This document shows positions 33,830 through 44,485 of a stretch of DNA of 64,000 bases, piece after piece (position 1 is the first letter of the stretch; the number at the start of each line of letters is the position of its first letter). Source of the stretch: Diabrotica undecimpunctata. Lineage: Eukaryota; Arthropoda; Insecta; Coleoptera; Chrysomelidae. The notes beneath the pieces are model-generated. The model did no database searches. It saw nothing but the letters and a program-made list of their open reading frames with translations, and had not been told where the DNA came from. The stretch covers positions 88,047,389 through 88,111,388 of the forward strand of contig NC_092808.1 of NCBI RefSeq assembly GCF_040954645.1, given 5' to 3'. Both the position numbers and the translations under genes were made by a program.

Positions 33830-34250
33830 TGTTTAAATTCAAATATGGTTGTATAAATTAATCATTACATTTTTCCTCCCCTGTATTCATCCGATCCTAA
33901 TAGTACCGCTGAGGGCTCGGAAATACATATCGCCAAGCAGAGAAGAGCACGAGTCGTTGAAAAGAAAAGACGCAACCCGGCACGGGAACCCATGCACGCA
34001 TATTAAATTGATTTCGTTCGTTGTTTTGTAGTGCAAACCCTGGTAATTAGACCCAGCGGTAAGTTTTACCTAGTTTTACCTAAACCTATAAATTGTTTTT
34101 GATTGTTTATTGCAACCATTTAAATTTTAATAATTATTTGCACCAATGAGGAAAAGTCCATTATTTTCTCGCCAGAGTTACCGAAGGAATAGTTCTGTTA
34201 ATTAAGTACTATTAATTTGTAATAGTACATTTGTTTGTTAATACCCCACA
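33830..34250 (+). repeat. BEL 3' LTR
   Basis: 421 bp, TGTTTAAATTC to TACCCCACA. Identical to the left LTR apart from one T/C difference near its end, as far as I can compare by eye. Confidence 0.95.
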
Positions 34251-34255
34251 GAAAC

Positions 34256-35605
34256 TGTTTAATCTATGTTTGCAGCAAAGAGAGGTTTCCAAAGAATGGA
34301 ACAATGCTATAACCATCCTTTTACATAAAAAAAGGAGATAGAACGGATCTAGAGAATTATAGACCTATTAGCCTGTTGAACTACATATACAATTTTAGGT
34401 TAGTGACATCAAGATTGGGGAAAAAATTAGATTTCTACCAACCGAGAGAGCAGGCAGGATTCCGATCAAATTATGGTACCAATGATCACCTATATACAGT
34501 AAAGACGCTCATTGAAAAATCTATAGAATACAACAAACCTCTTGTTCTCACTTTCATAGATTTTCATAAAGCTTTCGACACGATCGAAATAGACAGTCTT
34601 ATAGAAGCAATGAATGACAGCAGGATTGACCATAGGTATAGTGAACTTATTTACAATATTTACAAAAATGCCACTATGACTGTTAAGATACACGATAAAA
34701 CCCGACCAATAAAAATAAAACGTGGGATAAGGCAATTAGATACATTGTCACTGAAATTATTCATAACGGCATTAGAGTATGCCTTTAAGAAGGTCAATTG
34801 GGATCACAGAGGAGTAACAATAGACGGCGAAGAACTTAACCCTCCCCGTTTCGCAGATGACATTATCCTTATCACAGAAATTTTTTGAAAAGCCACAGAT
34901 ATGTTAAATGACTTGGACTTTGCATGTTCGAAGGTGGGCCTCAGAATGAACTTGTCCAAAACTAAGTTTATGACAAACATGGTTCCCAATAACCATTTAA
35001 CTATTCAAAACAAACTGGTAGAACTGGTGGAGAAATATACGCATTTGGGTCACGAAATAAGAATCAGCAGATATAACCAAACATGCGAAATCCAAAGACG
35101 AATTACTTTAGCGTGGGCAGCCTTTGGAAAACTGCGAAACACACTTAGGGCCAACATACTAATTAGCCTCAAAAAAAAAGTATTTGACCAATGCTTATTA
35201 CTGGTCATGACCTATGGTGCAGAAACTATGACTCTAACCAAGACTACGGCTTCGAAATTGAGAGTGGCACAGAGACGAATGGAACGGTCTATGCTGGCAG
35301 TGACGTTGCGGGACCGAATAAGAAACGAAGATCTGCGAACGAGTATTGCTGATGTTGTGGAACGCATAGCGGAACTAAAATGGACTTGGGCAGGCCATGT
35401 AGCGAGAATGCATGACTCAAGATGGACGAGCAAAATTACACGTTGGAGGCCAAGAGCAGACAAACGTAGTAGAGGAAGACCACTTACACGTTAGGCTGAC
35501 GACATCAGGTGTATCACGAAAAATTGGCAACAAAGAGCACAAAATCGCAAAGAATGAAGGAGTTTGAAGAAGGCATATGTCCAGCAGTGAACGTGATAAA
35601 TAAAG
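34256..35605 (+). pseudogene. RTE-type LINE, right half
   Basis: Continues the LINE on the far side of the BEL. RT motifs run in order: LENYRPISLLN, EQAGFRSNYGTNDH, TFIDFHKAFDTIEIDSL, KRGIRQLDTLS, PRFADDIILITE (catalytic FADD), LSKTKFMTN, THLGHEI. The RTE tail follows: RRITLAWAAFGKLRNTL, DQCLLLVMTYGAETMTLT, WTWAGHVARMHDSRWTSKI and RSRGRPL, ending in a decayed ADDI...YVQQ segment. Defects include an extra A near 34330, a stop at 34886 and two Trp-to-stop changes near the end. The organisation matches insect RTE endonuclease-reverse transcriptases. Confidence 0.88.
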
Positions 35606-36039
35606 GCTGGGTGAGTTCAGCAATTTACAGACAGAGTTTTACAGACAATTTACTTAAATTGTTCAGTATATTGCAAATATTATTTGGATTTCCTATGAAT
35701 TTACTATAAAATGATATCTATTTATATTTTATTATTAATTTAATATTTCGTTTGAATTTGACAAGTCTGTCAGAAGTAAACAACGTATGACTATTACTTT
35801 GTAGTAAGTACTTACTGCAATACAATAATATTTAATATGTAAAAAATCGGTAAAATAGTTTCGAAACAAATTCAGATTTCTGCTTTAATCTGAACCTTCT
35901 AAAAATTGCAAGGTATAACAGACGTTGATAAAGATGTTAATAGAGACATGGGGAATCTAAAATTTGCATTCCACGACATGTCTATCAACTAAGCAGAAAT
36001 CCTTAACGAATTTGTTTCTTGTAGTCATATAGAGTAGAT
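35606..36039. other. Flank with a dispersed-repeat fragment
   Basis: At 35753-35788 the sequence TCTGTCAGAAGTAAACAACG recurs (also near 59049-59070). The rest shows nothing recognisable. Confidence 0.45.
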
Positions 36040-36044
36040 CCGAA

Positions 36045-36225
36045 TAAAATGAAGCTATTTTACTGTTGCTTCTTAAGACAGAAAAGATTTATTTTTCACG
36101 TTGAGAACGCCTATGAATAACTGTTCTGATGAGACTTATTAAGTCGAAATACGTATCAACAGATACATAGACGCTTTGTGCGTGAAATCAAATCTTTACT
36201 GTCTTTTTCATTTTATTTAATATGT
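36045..36225 (+). mobile_element. Inverted-repeat element with hammerhead-ribozyme-like core
   Basis: The core at 36126-36149 is CTGATGA, a 5-bp stem (GACTT/AAGTC) and GAAA, matching the hammerhead consensus. A T-A pair and a 5-bp stem III (GTATC/GATAC, four-base loop) follow, then ATA at 36067+100 (36167-36169) as an NUH cleavage triplet. Outside the core the flanks pair: AAGACAGxAAAGATTT and TTTTCACG on the left face CGTGAAA and AAATCTTTACTGTCTT on the right, an extended stem I. This fits a type I hammerhead of the kind known from Penelope-like terminal repeats. No PLE coding sequence is adjacent. Confidence 0.65.
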
Positions 36226-38149
36226 GTTTATAATTTGATGTGTTGTAATGTAGTCCTTTTGCGTTCACACCTACGTTCCTTTACTTTTTGTTCCAGGTAC
36301 CTTTAGTGCCACTTTCAAAAATCATTTTCGTTCAGGCTTATTTCCGTTTATTAATTAATTACTGGGTTGTACCCAACATAGCAACACATGACTAGTCTAA
36401 TATTAAATAACTACTTGTTAAACTTCAAACGAAAATCCCTTTAGCTTTCTTCCCACTTCATTCAGTATTGACGTAAATACGTAACTTTGTACACTTTGGT
36501 CCCTAATCTAGGTAAAAGCTACATTTCGATAAATAACGACTTTCTAGTGAAAATTGAACAAGGTTTTCTGCGTATTTACTTAGTGTACATACCCGCAACA
36601 TGCAAGTCGAGTTTCAGGGGCATAAAGATAAAATTAACCCCTACAATAAATAATCAGGGTAAATTATTCATTAGTTCATTACTCCATTTTACGAGTTGTG
36701 AGTGTTTTTACTATTTAAGACACGCGATCTACAAACTTAGCCGCTCCCGGCAAATTCCTGGTAAAATTTATTTTTACTAGTTTAGTAGGCCAGGATTTTT
36801 AAATTATTTCATATTGCAAGTACTGTTATTAAATTTTATTCATCAGAATCATATCTCTTATGTTCTAGATTGATAATTCTTTATATTTACTTTAATTTTG
36901 TTTCAGTTCATTATATTGTTTTATGGCCAAGCTTTACCAATTCAGCAAAATAATTGCTGAATCAGTGTTTCCTCCTATCTTCTCAAGAATAAAATTTACA
37001 CGACGACAGCCAAACATTTTATATTCCAAAATGATATAGTTTCATCTTGATATGCGAAGACTTTTTTAACGAAAGCAAGGTTGTCCTAGTTCTCTATAGT
37101 CCCTGGATGTTAATGTCATTAACTAGAACAAATCTTGTTTAATTTAAGAAAAACATTTTGTTACTGATGATGGCACCACTTACTTCCTCTGCTCATTGTG
37201 TACATGCGGGGATGTGTCTATTGAATGGTCTAGTTATCCTTAATGGTTCTAGATTGGAAATCGGAAACATTATTGAGTCAGTTTCGGTCCGTTAACTCAG
37301 CTAAGTTTTACCTTGATACATAACACTAGCACGACCAGATCCTTTTACGGAGGTGCAGGAGATATTAGAACATCAAAAATTGAATAACTATGTATGCACA
37401 ATATAGTAAATGTAATTTTCATTACAATCAATTTTGGCTTAACCCCATTTAAATGTTTAATATTTTTTATCAGTTATATACTAGAGAATAAACCACAATT
37501 TGCAAAATATTACACGAAACCATTAAAAATTAGAACTCGTTATTAGAGCTGAAGATTAGTGAGAGGAGAAATAGATTAGAGAATTTACGTAGAGTCAGCG
37601 TGACAATAAAAATAATAAGAGCAAGATTACGCTATCATAACATTAATTTATTTTGTGTCGAAAGATATATTATGAGCATTGAAAGTTTACTTTTCGATAC
37701 GATATCACATTCTGATTTTCATCGAATTATTTTTACTTTACATATATTATTTAAAAACACATATAAATAAATATTTTTTTTCATTTGCAACTCAATCAAT
37801 CAAAACTACTATTTATATAAACTGTGTGAAAACCACTTTTACCACGGTGTGGAGAAGAAAAAAAAATTTGTATAAAAATTTAATCAGTATATCTAAAAAT
37901 TCATTAAATTTAAAAACAAACATTTAAATCTAACGGACAGTTTAATATTCTCAAAAGATGCAATATGTTCATTGTTCAACCAAATATTCCAAAATTCGAC
38001 ATAATTAGTTGAATTGAAAAATGTATTAATGTTTGTCTTATAATATGACTTATATAATATTATACCTATATAAAGTAAATTAATATTCAAAGCGCTTTAA
38101 AATTAATATTAAATCACATGCTCCACCATTGTTTTAATGTTTTCTAACG
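36226..38149. other. Nearly 2 kb without a recognised feature
   Basis: AT-rich. ORFs of 82 to 97 codons (for example 36487-36780) have no motif and no coding-like composition that convinces me. Confidence 0.45.
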
Positions 38150-38345
38150 CCAACGATCAAAGAGCGTTAACTAACGTATATTGGGCATGTAATGAGAGGA
38201 GGTAGATGCGAAATAGTTCGGTTGATCATCGAAAGAAAAATTCGGGGGAAAAGGTCAATAGGAAGATGATAAAATGCCGTGGCTCGGCAACGGTAAAACA
38301 TCGATCGAGATCTTCAGAGCCACTGTTGGATTGCTAACTTTCGAA
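38150..38345 (+). pseudogene. RTE-like LINE C-terminus
   Basis: YIGHVMRGGRCEIVRLIIE and KIRGKRSIGR, then WIANFRRE after frame loss. Same tail type as at 8165 and 22660, opposite strand, heavily decayed. Confidence 0.6.
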
Positions 38346-38349
38346 GGGA

Positions 38350-39000
38350 GACGGTACGGGAGAGTTAAATGTTGAGGACATATGGGGTATATATAAGAAG
38401 GCATACATAAACACAGCAATAGAGACACTTGGATATAAAGGGAACATTGACAAGCCGTGGATAATCCAGGACACTAAAACAAATTGAAGAGAGAAGAACA
38501 ATAAAAACAAAACTAATCAGGACAACAAATCCGATAAGACGAAGAGAAAAATACGAAAAAAAAACGAGCTCGATTGAATAAAAGGCTGCACATAGAACAA
38601 ATCGCAGAAGAGGCAGAAAGGGCAGCTGAAATACATGAAACAAAGACGCTGTACGAAATAATAAAAAGACTGAAAGGAGGTCAAGCAAACAAAAAACAAA
38701 AATAAATGTGAAGGAAGGAGATATACTTACAGGACAAAAAGAAGTAGCAGAAAGATGTATACAATTTTTCGCAGAATTGTACGAGGAGGACATGGAACTG
38801 GAGAAGAATTAGAAGTATTGGCAGAAGAAGTAGAAAGGAATGAAGTGTTGAACATAAAGAAACAGAAATTTACGAAAGATGAGATAAGGCACGCAATAAA
38901 CTATTTAAAAATATGACAAAGCATCGGGAGTAGATGGAATACCAGCAGAATTAATAAAGGCGCACGTAACCCTGTCAGTGGATATGATAAATACTACTGG
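38350..39000 (+). pseudogene. LINE fragment from linker to start of RT
   Basis: VEDIWGIYKKAYINTAIETL and DKPWIIQDT open it. A basic helical stretch follows, then ELEVLAEEVERNEVLNIKKQ and TKDEIRHAINYLK, and VDGIPAELIKAHV at the end, the pre-RT region of an RTE-type LINE. Frameshifts are frequent. Confidence 0.6.
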
Positions 39001-39499
39001 ATGGAAGAACAGATACCCATTGAACGGAACGAAAGAATAATAATAAAATTTAAAATCATTTTGGAAGAGGTAGCGGAAAAAATGAAGAAATTTTTATTAA
39101 TTTTGTAACCATCAAGGTCCAAGTTAAGCGTCAATGTGTAATCATCGAAAGACCCATCAGAAACGGTGGGTGCCAATGGGTAATAATATAACTACTCCCG
39201 AAAGTTGGCAGCCAATGTAGAACAATAAAGCTCAGAACTTTCTTTGGCATCCAATTGTTCGGCCTCATCTAGCTCAGTTTCTCTCCCTGCCTAAATTGGC
39301 AAGGATAAAATGAATATAATAATTATTAAAAAAATTATATTAAAGATACTAACTGCATATGGGAATAATACATTGAAAAATAAAACGTGGTGTGTAGTTT
39401 TAGATTAAATAGAAATGTAATTACTCGCCCCAAAGAAAGATTTAATATATAAATGAATTTTGAATAGAGGTATGCGTTTTTATAGATGACCAGCAATTT
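39001..39499. other. Gap with an unrecognised coding-like minus-strand segment
   Basis: On the minus strand 39110-39290 reads ELDEAEQLDAKESSELYCS, a stop, then LAPTVSDGSFDDYTLTLNLD. The acidic, ordered composition looks like decayed coding sequence, but I cannot name a family. Confidence 0.35.
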
Positions 39500-40010
39500 C
39501 TCTTTCTATTTTGAAGTACAACTGACATGGCAATTACAAAACGACCGCATTAAAAGACATTTGGATTTTAAAACTGTTGGATTAAAAATAAACAAAAATA
39601 CTCTCAAGCAAAAAAAATAACAGCTGACCTGTACACCTGGAGGACAAATAAATAGAAGAACTAGACTAATTCGGCTATCTAGGTAAATGCAACAGGTGGC
39701 ACGGAAAAAGACATATAACATACAAATTTTTAAATGGGAAATCAGTCTTGATATACGGTGCCGATACATGGAAATATAATAAACTTTTTCAAAAAATGCA
39801 TATTTTTGTGAACAGATGCCTACGGATAATATTGAAAATATTTTGGCCAAACGAAATCACACACAAAGAACTGTGGCGAATAACGAACGAGAAAAAAATA
39901 GAAATTACAAAATAAAAGCGGAAATGGAGGTGGATAGGTCACACTTTGACCTATAGAAGACCACTAGTCACATGGAAGAGAATGATAAAAAAGGAACTCA
40001 TGCTCGCGTC
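39500..40010 (+). pseudogene. LINE C-terminal fragment (GHT/LR-type tail)
   Basis: YGADTWKYNKLFQKMHIF, VNRCLRIILKIFWPNEIT, KELWRITNEKKIEIT and RWIGHTL. This is the post-RT tail of yet another LINE lineage. It ends where an RNase H-bearing fragment begins. Confidence 0.65.
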
Positions 40011-40019
40011 TTTCGATAT

Positions 40020-40450
40020 CCCTCACACTCCTCCATGCACATCTAAGCTCCCAAATTTTTAAAACTAAATTATGCAAATTCAATACGAATGAAACATTAC
40101 CTCTTATTCTCAAACAACGTTTCTGTCAAATAATCTATCAATGCAAATTCCGTAAGATCCTCTTCACAGATGCATCCAAAAGGGAAAAAGTTTTGACTGT
40201 GCTATTATATATCCACTTTAGTACAATAAACTTGTTACTGCCCAAATATATGGAATATTGCAAATTGTGAAAACTTCACTTAACGACAATAAAATGGTAG
40301 AAATCTGTACAGATTCTCTTTCAGCAATTCACTACATAGTAATCCACCTAATAGTTCAAGAAATCCAGACTATGGAATAGGCTTCAAAGTGGTTAGTAGG
40401 AATAGGCTCTTAGTAACAATTGTGTGTCAAACATAAAGCAAAAAAAGCAA
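40020..40450 (+). pseudogene. LINE RNase H fragment
   Basis: HTPPCTSKLPNF leads to FRKILFTDASKREKV, and later VEICTDSLSAIHYI: two Asp-bearing blocks (TDAS and TDS) of an RNase H fold. This is the RNase H of an I-like LINE, with stops and shifts between blocks. Confidence 0.6.
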
Positions 40451-40599
40451 ACGATTTTAAAGAAATTAGATGTATCCGAGAAAAGAGTGTCAAAAATTGG
40501 ACAGAAAACCAGTTGAGTTAACGGTGATAGTAATAACAGTGGCCACCAAAAAACAGGTTTACTTAATAGTATTATGGAAGTGTGACAAATGCCAGACGA

Positions 40600-41255
40600 A
40601 TGTAAAAGCAGTATATAAGTACCTGTTTACAAAAACAAGGGAAATTTACAAAAATGACAAAACAGAGTATTTGGAAGGTACATTTAAAGAAAGAGTTACT
40701 GCAAATAAAATTATATCTTTGGATGGTGAAATTAATGTGAATAGTATTGGTTTTACGTAACTAGGATCAGTATTACAAAGCAATGGGAAAATAGGTGGAG
40801 ATTCATGCAGTAGAATGATATTTGGATGGATTTAGGGGAAGGATGTAAGTGGTGTGTTGTGTGACAGAAAAATTCCATTAAAGCTGGATGGAAAATTCTA
40901 TAAAAAAAAAACTTAAGACCATAGAATGCTTAGATGAATGAGTGGAGTGATAGAAAAGGATAAAATTAAGAGTTAGTATATTAGGAAAAGGATACTGGTG
41001 GCACCAAGTGATGCCAAAATGAGAGGGCATAGGTTAAGATGGTTTGGTAATATTAAATGTCGAGATTTTAATCACCCAATACAAAGAATCGCTGATCTGC
41101 AGGTTCCTGGAACGAGTAGGAGAGGAAGACCAAAGAACACCTGTAGGAGACGCTTAGACAGGATCTTGAGGATATTGGTATAACCCAAGATAGAAACTTA
41201 CGGAGAGATGTAATTAGGGAAGTCGACCCGGCGTAGGAATGAAGACAAAGAGAAT
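40600..41255 (+). pseudogene. LINE C-terminal region
   Basis: KTEYLEGTFKERVTANKIIS with LDGEINVNSIGFT, LGSVLQSNGKIGGDSCSR, KDVSGVLCDRKIPLKLDGKF, MRGHRLRWFGNIKCRDFNHP and VPGTSRRGRPKNT. This is the tail after the RT catalytic box. The same family recurs at 52700-53330 on the other strand. Five or more frame breaks are present. Confidence 0.7.
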
Positions 41256-42660
41256 TATGATACATTTTTTGAAATAAACAAATATTTTCCTACGTCTTTA
41301 TTTTTCACCACTTTTTTTCTTGCTTTTTTCCAAGTTGATTTTAAACTTTTAGCAACTGTTGCCTCTAAGACCTTTATTACATACTATGCTTGATTTGGAT
41401 TCTATCTAAATTCCGATTTTCTGTTATCATAATCATTTTAGGGCTTTTTTATTGCAGCACTTATGATTTTTTACCATGTTATATTTTATTTTCGGGATCA
41501 GTGTTGCTTTAATATTTCATCTGATTTTATTTTTCCTAATCCAACTTTTTACTGGCCTAAAATGACTTCCAAGACGAACGCCCGATACCGTTTATGTAAT
41601 GGATTCACAATAATCACGAAAAGCAATGGAATTTTTTTAAACTTCGTTTTAAGTCAAGGTTTTCAGGGAACTCTTTCGCCTGATAGCTTTTTAGTTAGAG
41701 GTCAGGTCAGTGTCTATTTTTATTTTCCTGGAAGCTCTAATGCGCTCTTTTATCAATACATCATAATCAACAGTGCAGTGCTGCTCTCTTTATCTGTTGA
41801 AAAACGATAAAATTGCTTCCTTAGCGGGATTTTAAGTTTTATCCATATTCGCGTAAAACGTGCAACATCGAGGTTGATTAAGATTAAACTAAATTAATAA
41901 GGTGATTATTTGAGGGTAAGGAACTTTAATAATTATTTTGCTTAGTACTAATCACACTGAATTATAGTATAAAATTTAACATCGAAAACAATTTTAAATT
42001 ATATAAGTTGCATCTGTAGTTCCCAGAATTATATTTTATGGGACCTCTTGTGGCTTTTCCTATTAAAGCTATGTTAGGTATAATATGTGTAATGACTCAA
42101 GGTGATGGTCAGCGAGCGGAGATATGTATCTTTATAGGTAAATCAAAATAATTATATATATTTAATAAAAATTATATTTTAACGCTTTTTCGTAATTTAT
42201 CACCTTTATTTAATTTTTGATATTTCTGACATTTCCATATAGTTTGTTTGATCTCGTCTCCTACATTTTGTAGTATAACCCGACTGCTAGAACCACAAAC
42301 TGAAATTGGTCGAACGATTTTCACAAGGTGGGGTCACCGGCAAACCGAAAATATTTTTTAAAATAAAAGACAAATGTTTTTTAAAATTTTTTGTCAAAAA
42401 ATTGTAAAAATGTATTGTTAGATATCAATAAGCAAAACTAATCCACAGAGTGAGTCAAAATATAAAAGCACTTATATTTGACAAATACTTTTTAAGATGT
42501 CAAAAGTAAATTAATAAACAAGTTGGGAACTGAATAGTTTATTCTTGTATTATTTACAATCTACACAAATAGTAAATTGGTGTTCTGCACACATATTTAT
42601 TTTTTTTACAATAAACACAAATATGGCTGTCTTTTCTATCGTTACTTCTTGGACAATAAT
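41256..42660. other. Unassigned sequence
   Basis: No element was recognised. A 115-codon plus ORF (41463-41810) lacks any motif that I know and reads like translated AT-rich DNA. Confidence 0.4.
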
Positions 42661-42681
42661 ACTACTACTACTACTACTACT
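42661..42681. repeat. (ACT)n simple repeat at a LINE 3' end
   Basis: Seven ACT units directly abutting the 3' end of the minus-strand LINE, where it reads as a (TAG)n tail. Confidence 0.85.
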
Positions 42682-42689
42682 TGTCGGTT

Positions 42690-43820
42690 TATAACGTTCT
42701 CCGCCGTTTTCCGACTTCCAATCGCCACTTAGACCGGTTGTTCCATAGATCTTTTTCTATGGCTCTGTCAGTTCTTTATTTATTCCTTCGCTCCAACTTT
42801 TTCTCGGTCTACCTCGTTTTCTCTTTCCTTCTGGTTGCCACTTTAGTATTTCTTTTGGCATTCGTTGTTCGTCCATTCTTTGTATGTGTCCGAACCAGAT
42901 AAGTTGTTTTGTTGTTAGGTCATCTGTGATTGTTCGTTTAATTCCCATTATTTCTCTAATGCGTTCGTTGGTAATCCTTTCTCTTCTAGATCTTCCTGCG
43001 GCTCTTCTCCAAAATCCATTTCCGTCGCTTTCAGCGTTGACAGTGTTCTTTCATTCAGTGGCCATGCCTCACAGCTGTATAAAGTGATACTTTTTACTAT
43101 AGTCTCATATATCCTCTTTTTATTTTCTTTGCTGATGGATTGGTCCCATAAAATGGTGTTTAACATTGTGATGGCTTTTCTCTCTGACGTATTTCTCTCT
43201 CTTATGGCTTTGTCTAATGTTCCATCTTGTGAAATAGTGATACCTAGGTATTTGTAGTCACAGCAGTTCTTTATCGTAGTGTTATCGTCTAATATGAGAT
43301 CTTTTATTTCTACTCCAATGCTCAGGTATTCGGTTTTCTTTTTATTTACTTCTAGACAACATATATCATACTCTTCAATTAATTTTCGTGCCATATAGTT
43401 TAAATCGTCATAATCTTGAGCCATTATTACTTGATCGTCTGCAAAGTTGAGCGTATATACCATAGTGTTGGGGTGAGCGGTATCCCCATTCTCCTGCATT
43501 TTTGTTTCCATCTTTTTAAAGCACTTTCGATGTATTTTTTTTAAATAAACTGGTAGGTATTTTTGATGTTATAAATCCTGTTGTTATTTGTGTCCCTGCT
43601 TTTATCTTTGTTATTGGTTGGTTGTATAGCACTTTGACGGCTTTTAATAATTCTATATTAATATTCGTGCTTTCCATTGATTGCCACAGCTTCTTCAGTG
43701 GAACGCTGTCGTAGGCTTTCCGTAGGTCGACGAACAACATATGACTTTTTAATATTTTATATGGAATTAGCCGGAAACTTGTGTTTAATAATATAGAGTT
43801 TGTATAATAGTACACTTATT
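42690..43820 (-). pseudogene. LINE reverse transcriptase to C-terminus
   Basis: Minus-strand order: FVDLRKAYDSVPLKKLWQSM, TTGFITSK, a frame break near 43513 with some RT sequence lost, then NFADDQVIMAQDYDDL (catalytic FADD), NKKKTEYLSIG, CDYKYLGITISQDGTLDKAI, SITLYSCEAWPLNER. A second frame gives LIWFGHIQRMDEQRMP and KRKRGRPRKSW. It is among the better-preserved LINEs here, with only a few breaks. The 5' half with the endonuclease is absent. The 3' end carries a (TAG)n tail, as RTE-type LINEs often have simple-repeat tails. Confidence 0.8.
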
Positions 43821-44120
43821 TCTACGGCATGTTGTAGTGTAGCCACCTCGCGGAATGAAGTAACATTTCTGTCTTGAAATTGTTAGTATAAAGTTGGATT
43901 AGGCCTATATTTTTACCATTTTTTTGAGAAAATAAGTAAAATGGTATAAAATACAGCAATTAGTATATATGAATATAATATGCATGTTCACTTGATGATT
44001 CTTTTTCCAATATTGTTATTTTCAAATTGTCTGTTTTCAGTATGTAAACTTTTATGCACTAAATATTAGTGGAATTATGTAAAGGCAACACTTACACAGA
44101 TTTTTTATTTTTATTACTAC

Positions 44121-44485
44121 TGTTGTGAATTTATTAAAAGGTTCAATATTTATAACACTTACGGATTTAATTTATTTCTTTATTTATATTAACTTATCTG
44201 ACAATAATTTATTATATCCGTACGTAACAAATTCGCGAGCGCGGGTCTTGAGAATTAACTGGCCCTCCATATAAAAATGTTGTATTTATATACGAAATCC
44301 TGATATACTAGAACAGCATCGAAAGATCGCATTGTCTTGCATCGAAAAATCGAGAAGCATCTAGTTGGATGATTCACCATAATTTGAATCTAGATCCTTC
44401 GCCAAAATTTCTACAATAAAACAGAATTATTAGTGAATAAAACATGTTTAAAGGTTAAAACTATGACTCATATTTTTACGTAACA
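44121..44485 (-). repeat. Gypsy copy B 3' LTR (365 bp)
   Basis: TGTTGTGAATTT to TTTACGTAACA. The pol reading frame runs 38 bp into it before stopping at 44448. Confidence 0.95.

Larger units (their letters stand above)
28397..34250 (+). mobile_element. BEL/Pao LTR retrotransposon, young but integrase-deleted
   Basis: A 5854-bp element with two 421-bp LTRs in direct orientation, flanked by GAAAC at 28392-28396 and 34251-34255. By eye the LTRs differ at a single site (ATATCCC versus ATACCCC near the end). One long ORF fills most of the interior. A primer site directly follows the left LTR and a polypurine tract directly precedes the right one. The integrase is cut short, so the copy is probably not autonomous. 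Confidence 0.95.

Noticed and set aside
37679..37927. 82-codon ORF in very AT-rich DNA
   Set aside because: Composition is that of random AT-rich translation (Ile, Lys, Asn, Phe); no motif.
38365..38793. 142-codon minus-strand ORF with many hydrophobic residues
   Set aside because: Antisense to a plus-strand LINE fragment whose motifs are recognisable; membrane-like look comes from the complementary Lys/Glu codons.
41463..41810. 115-codon plus-strand ORF
   Set aside because: No recognisable domain and no splice context; could not be supported as a gene.
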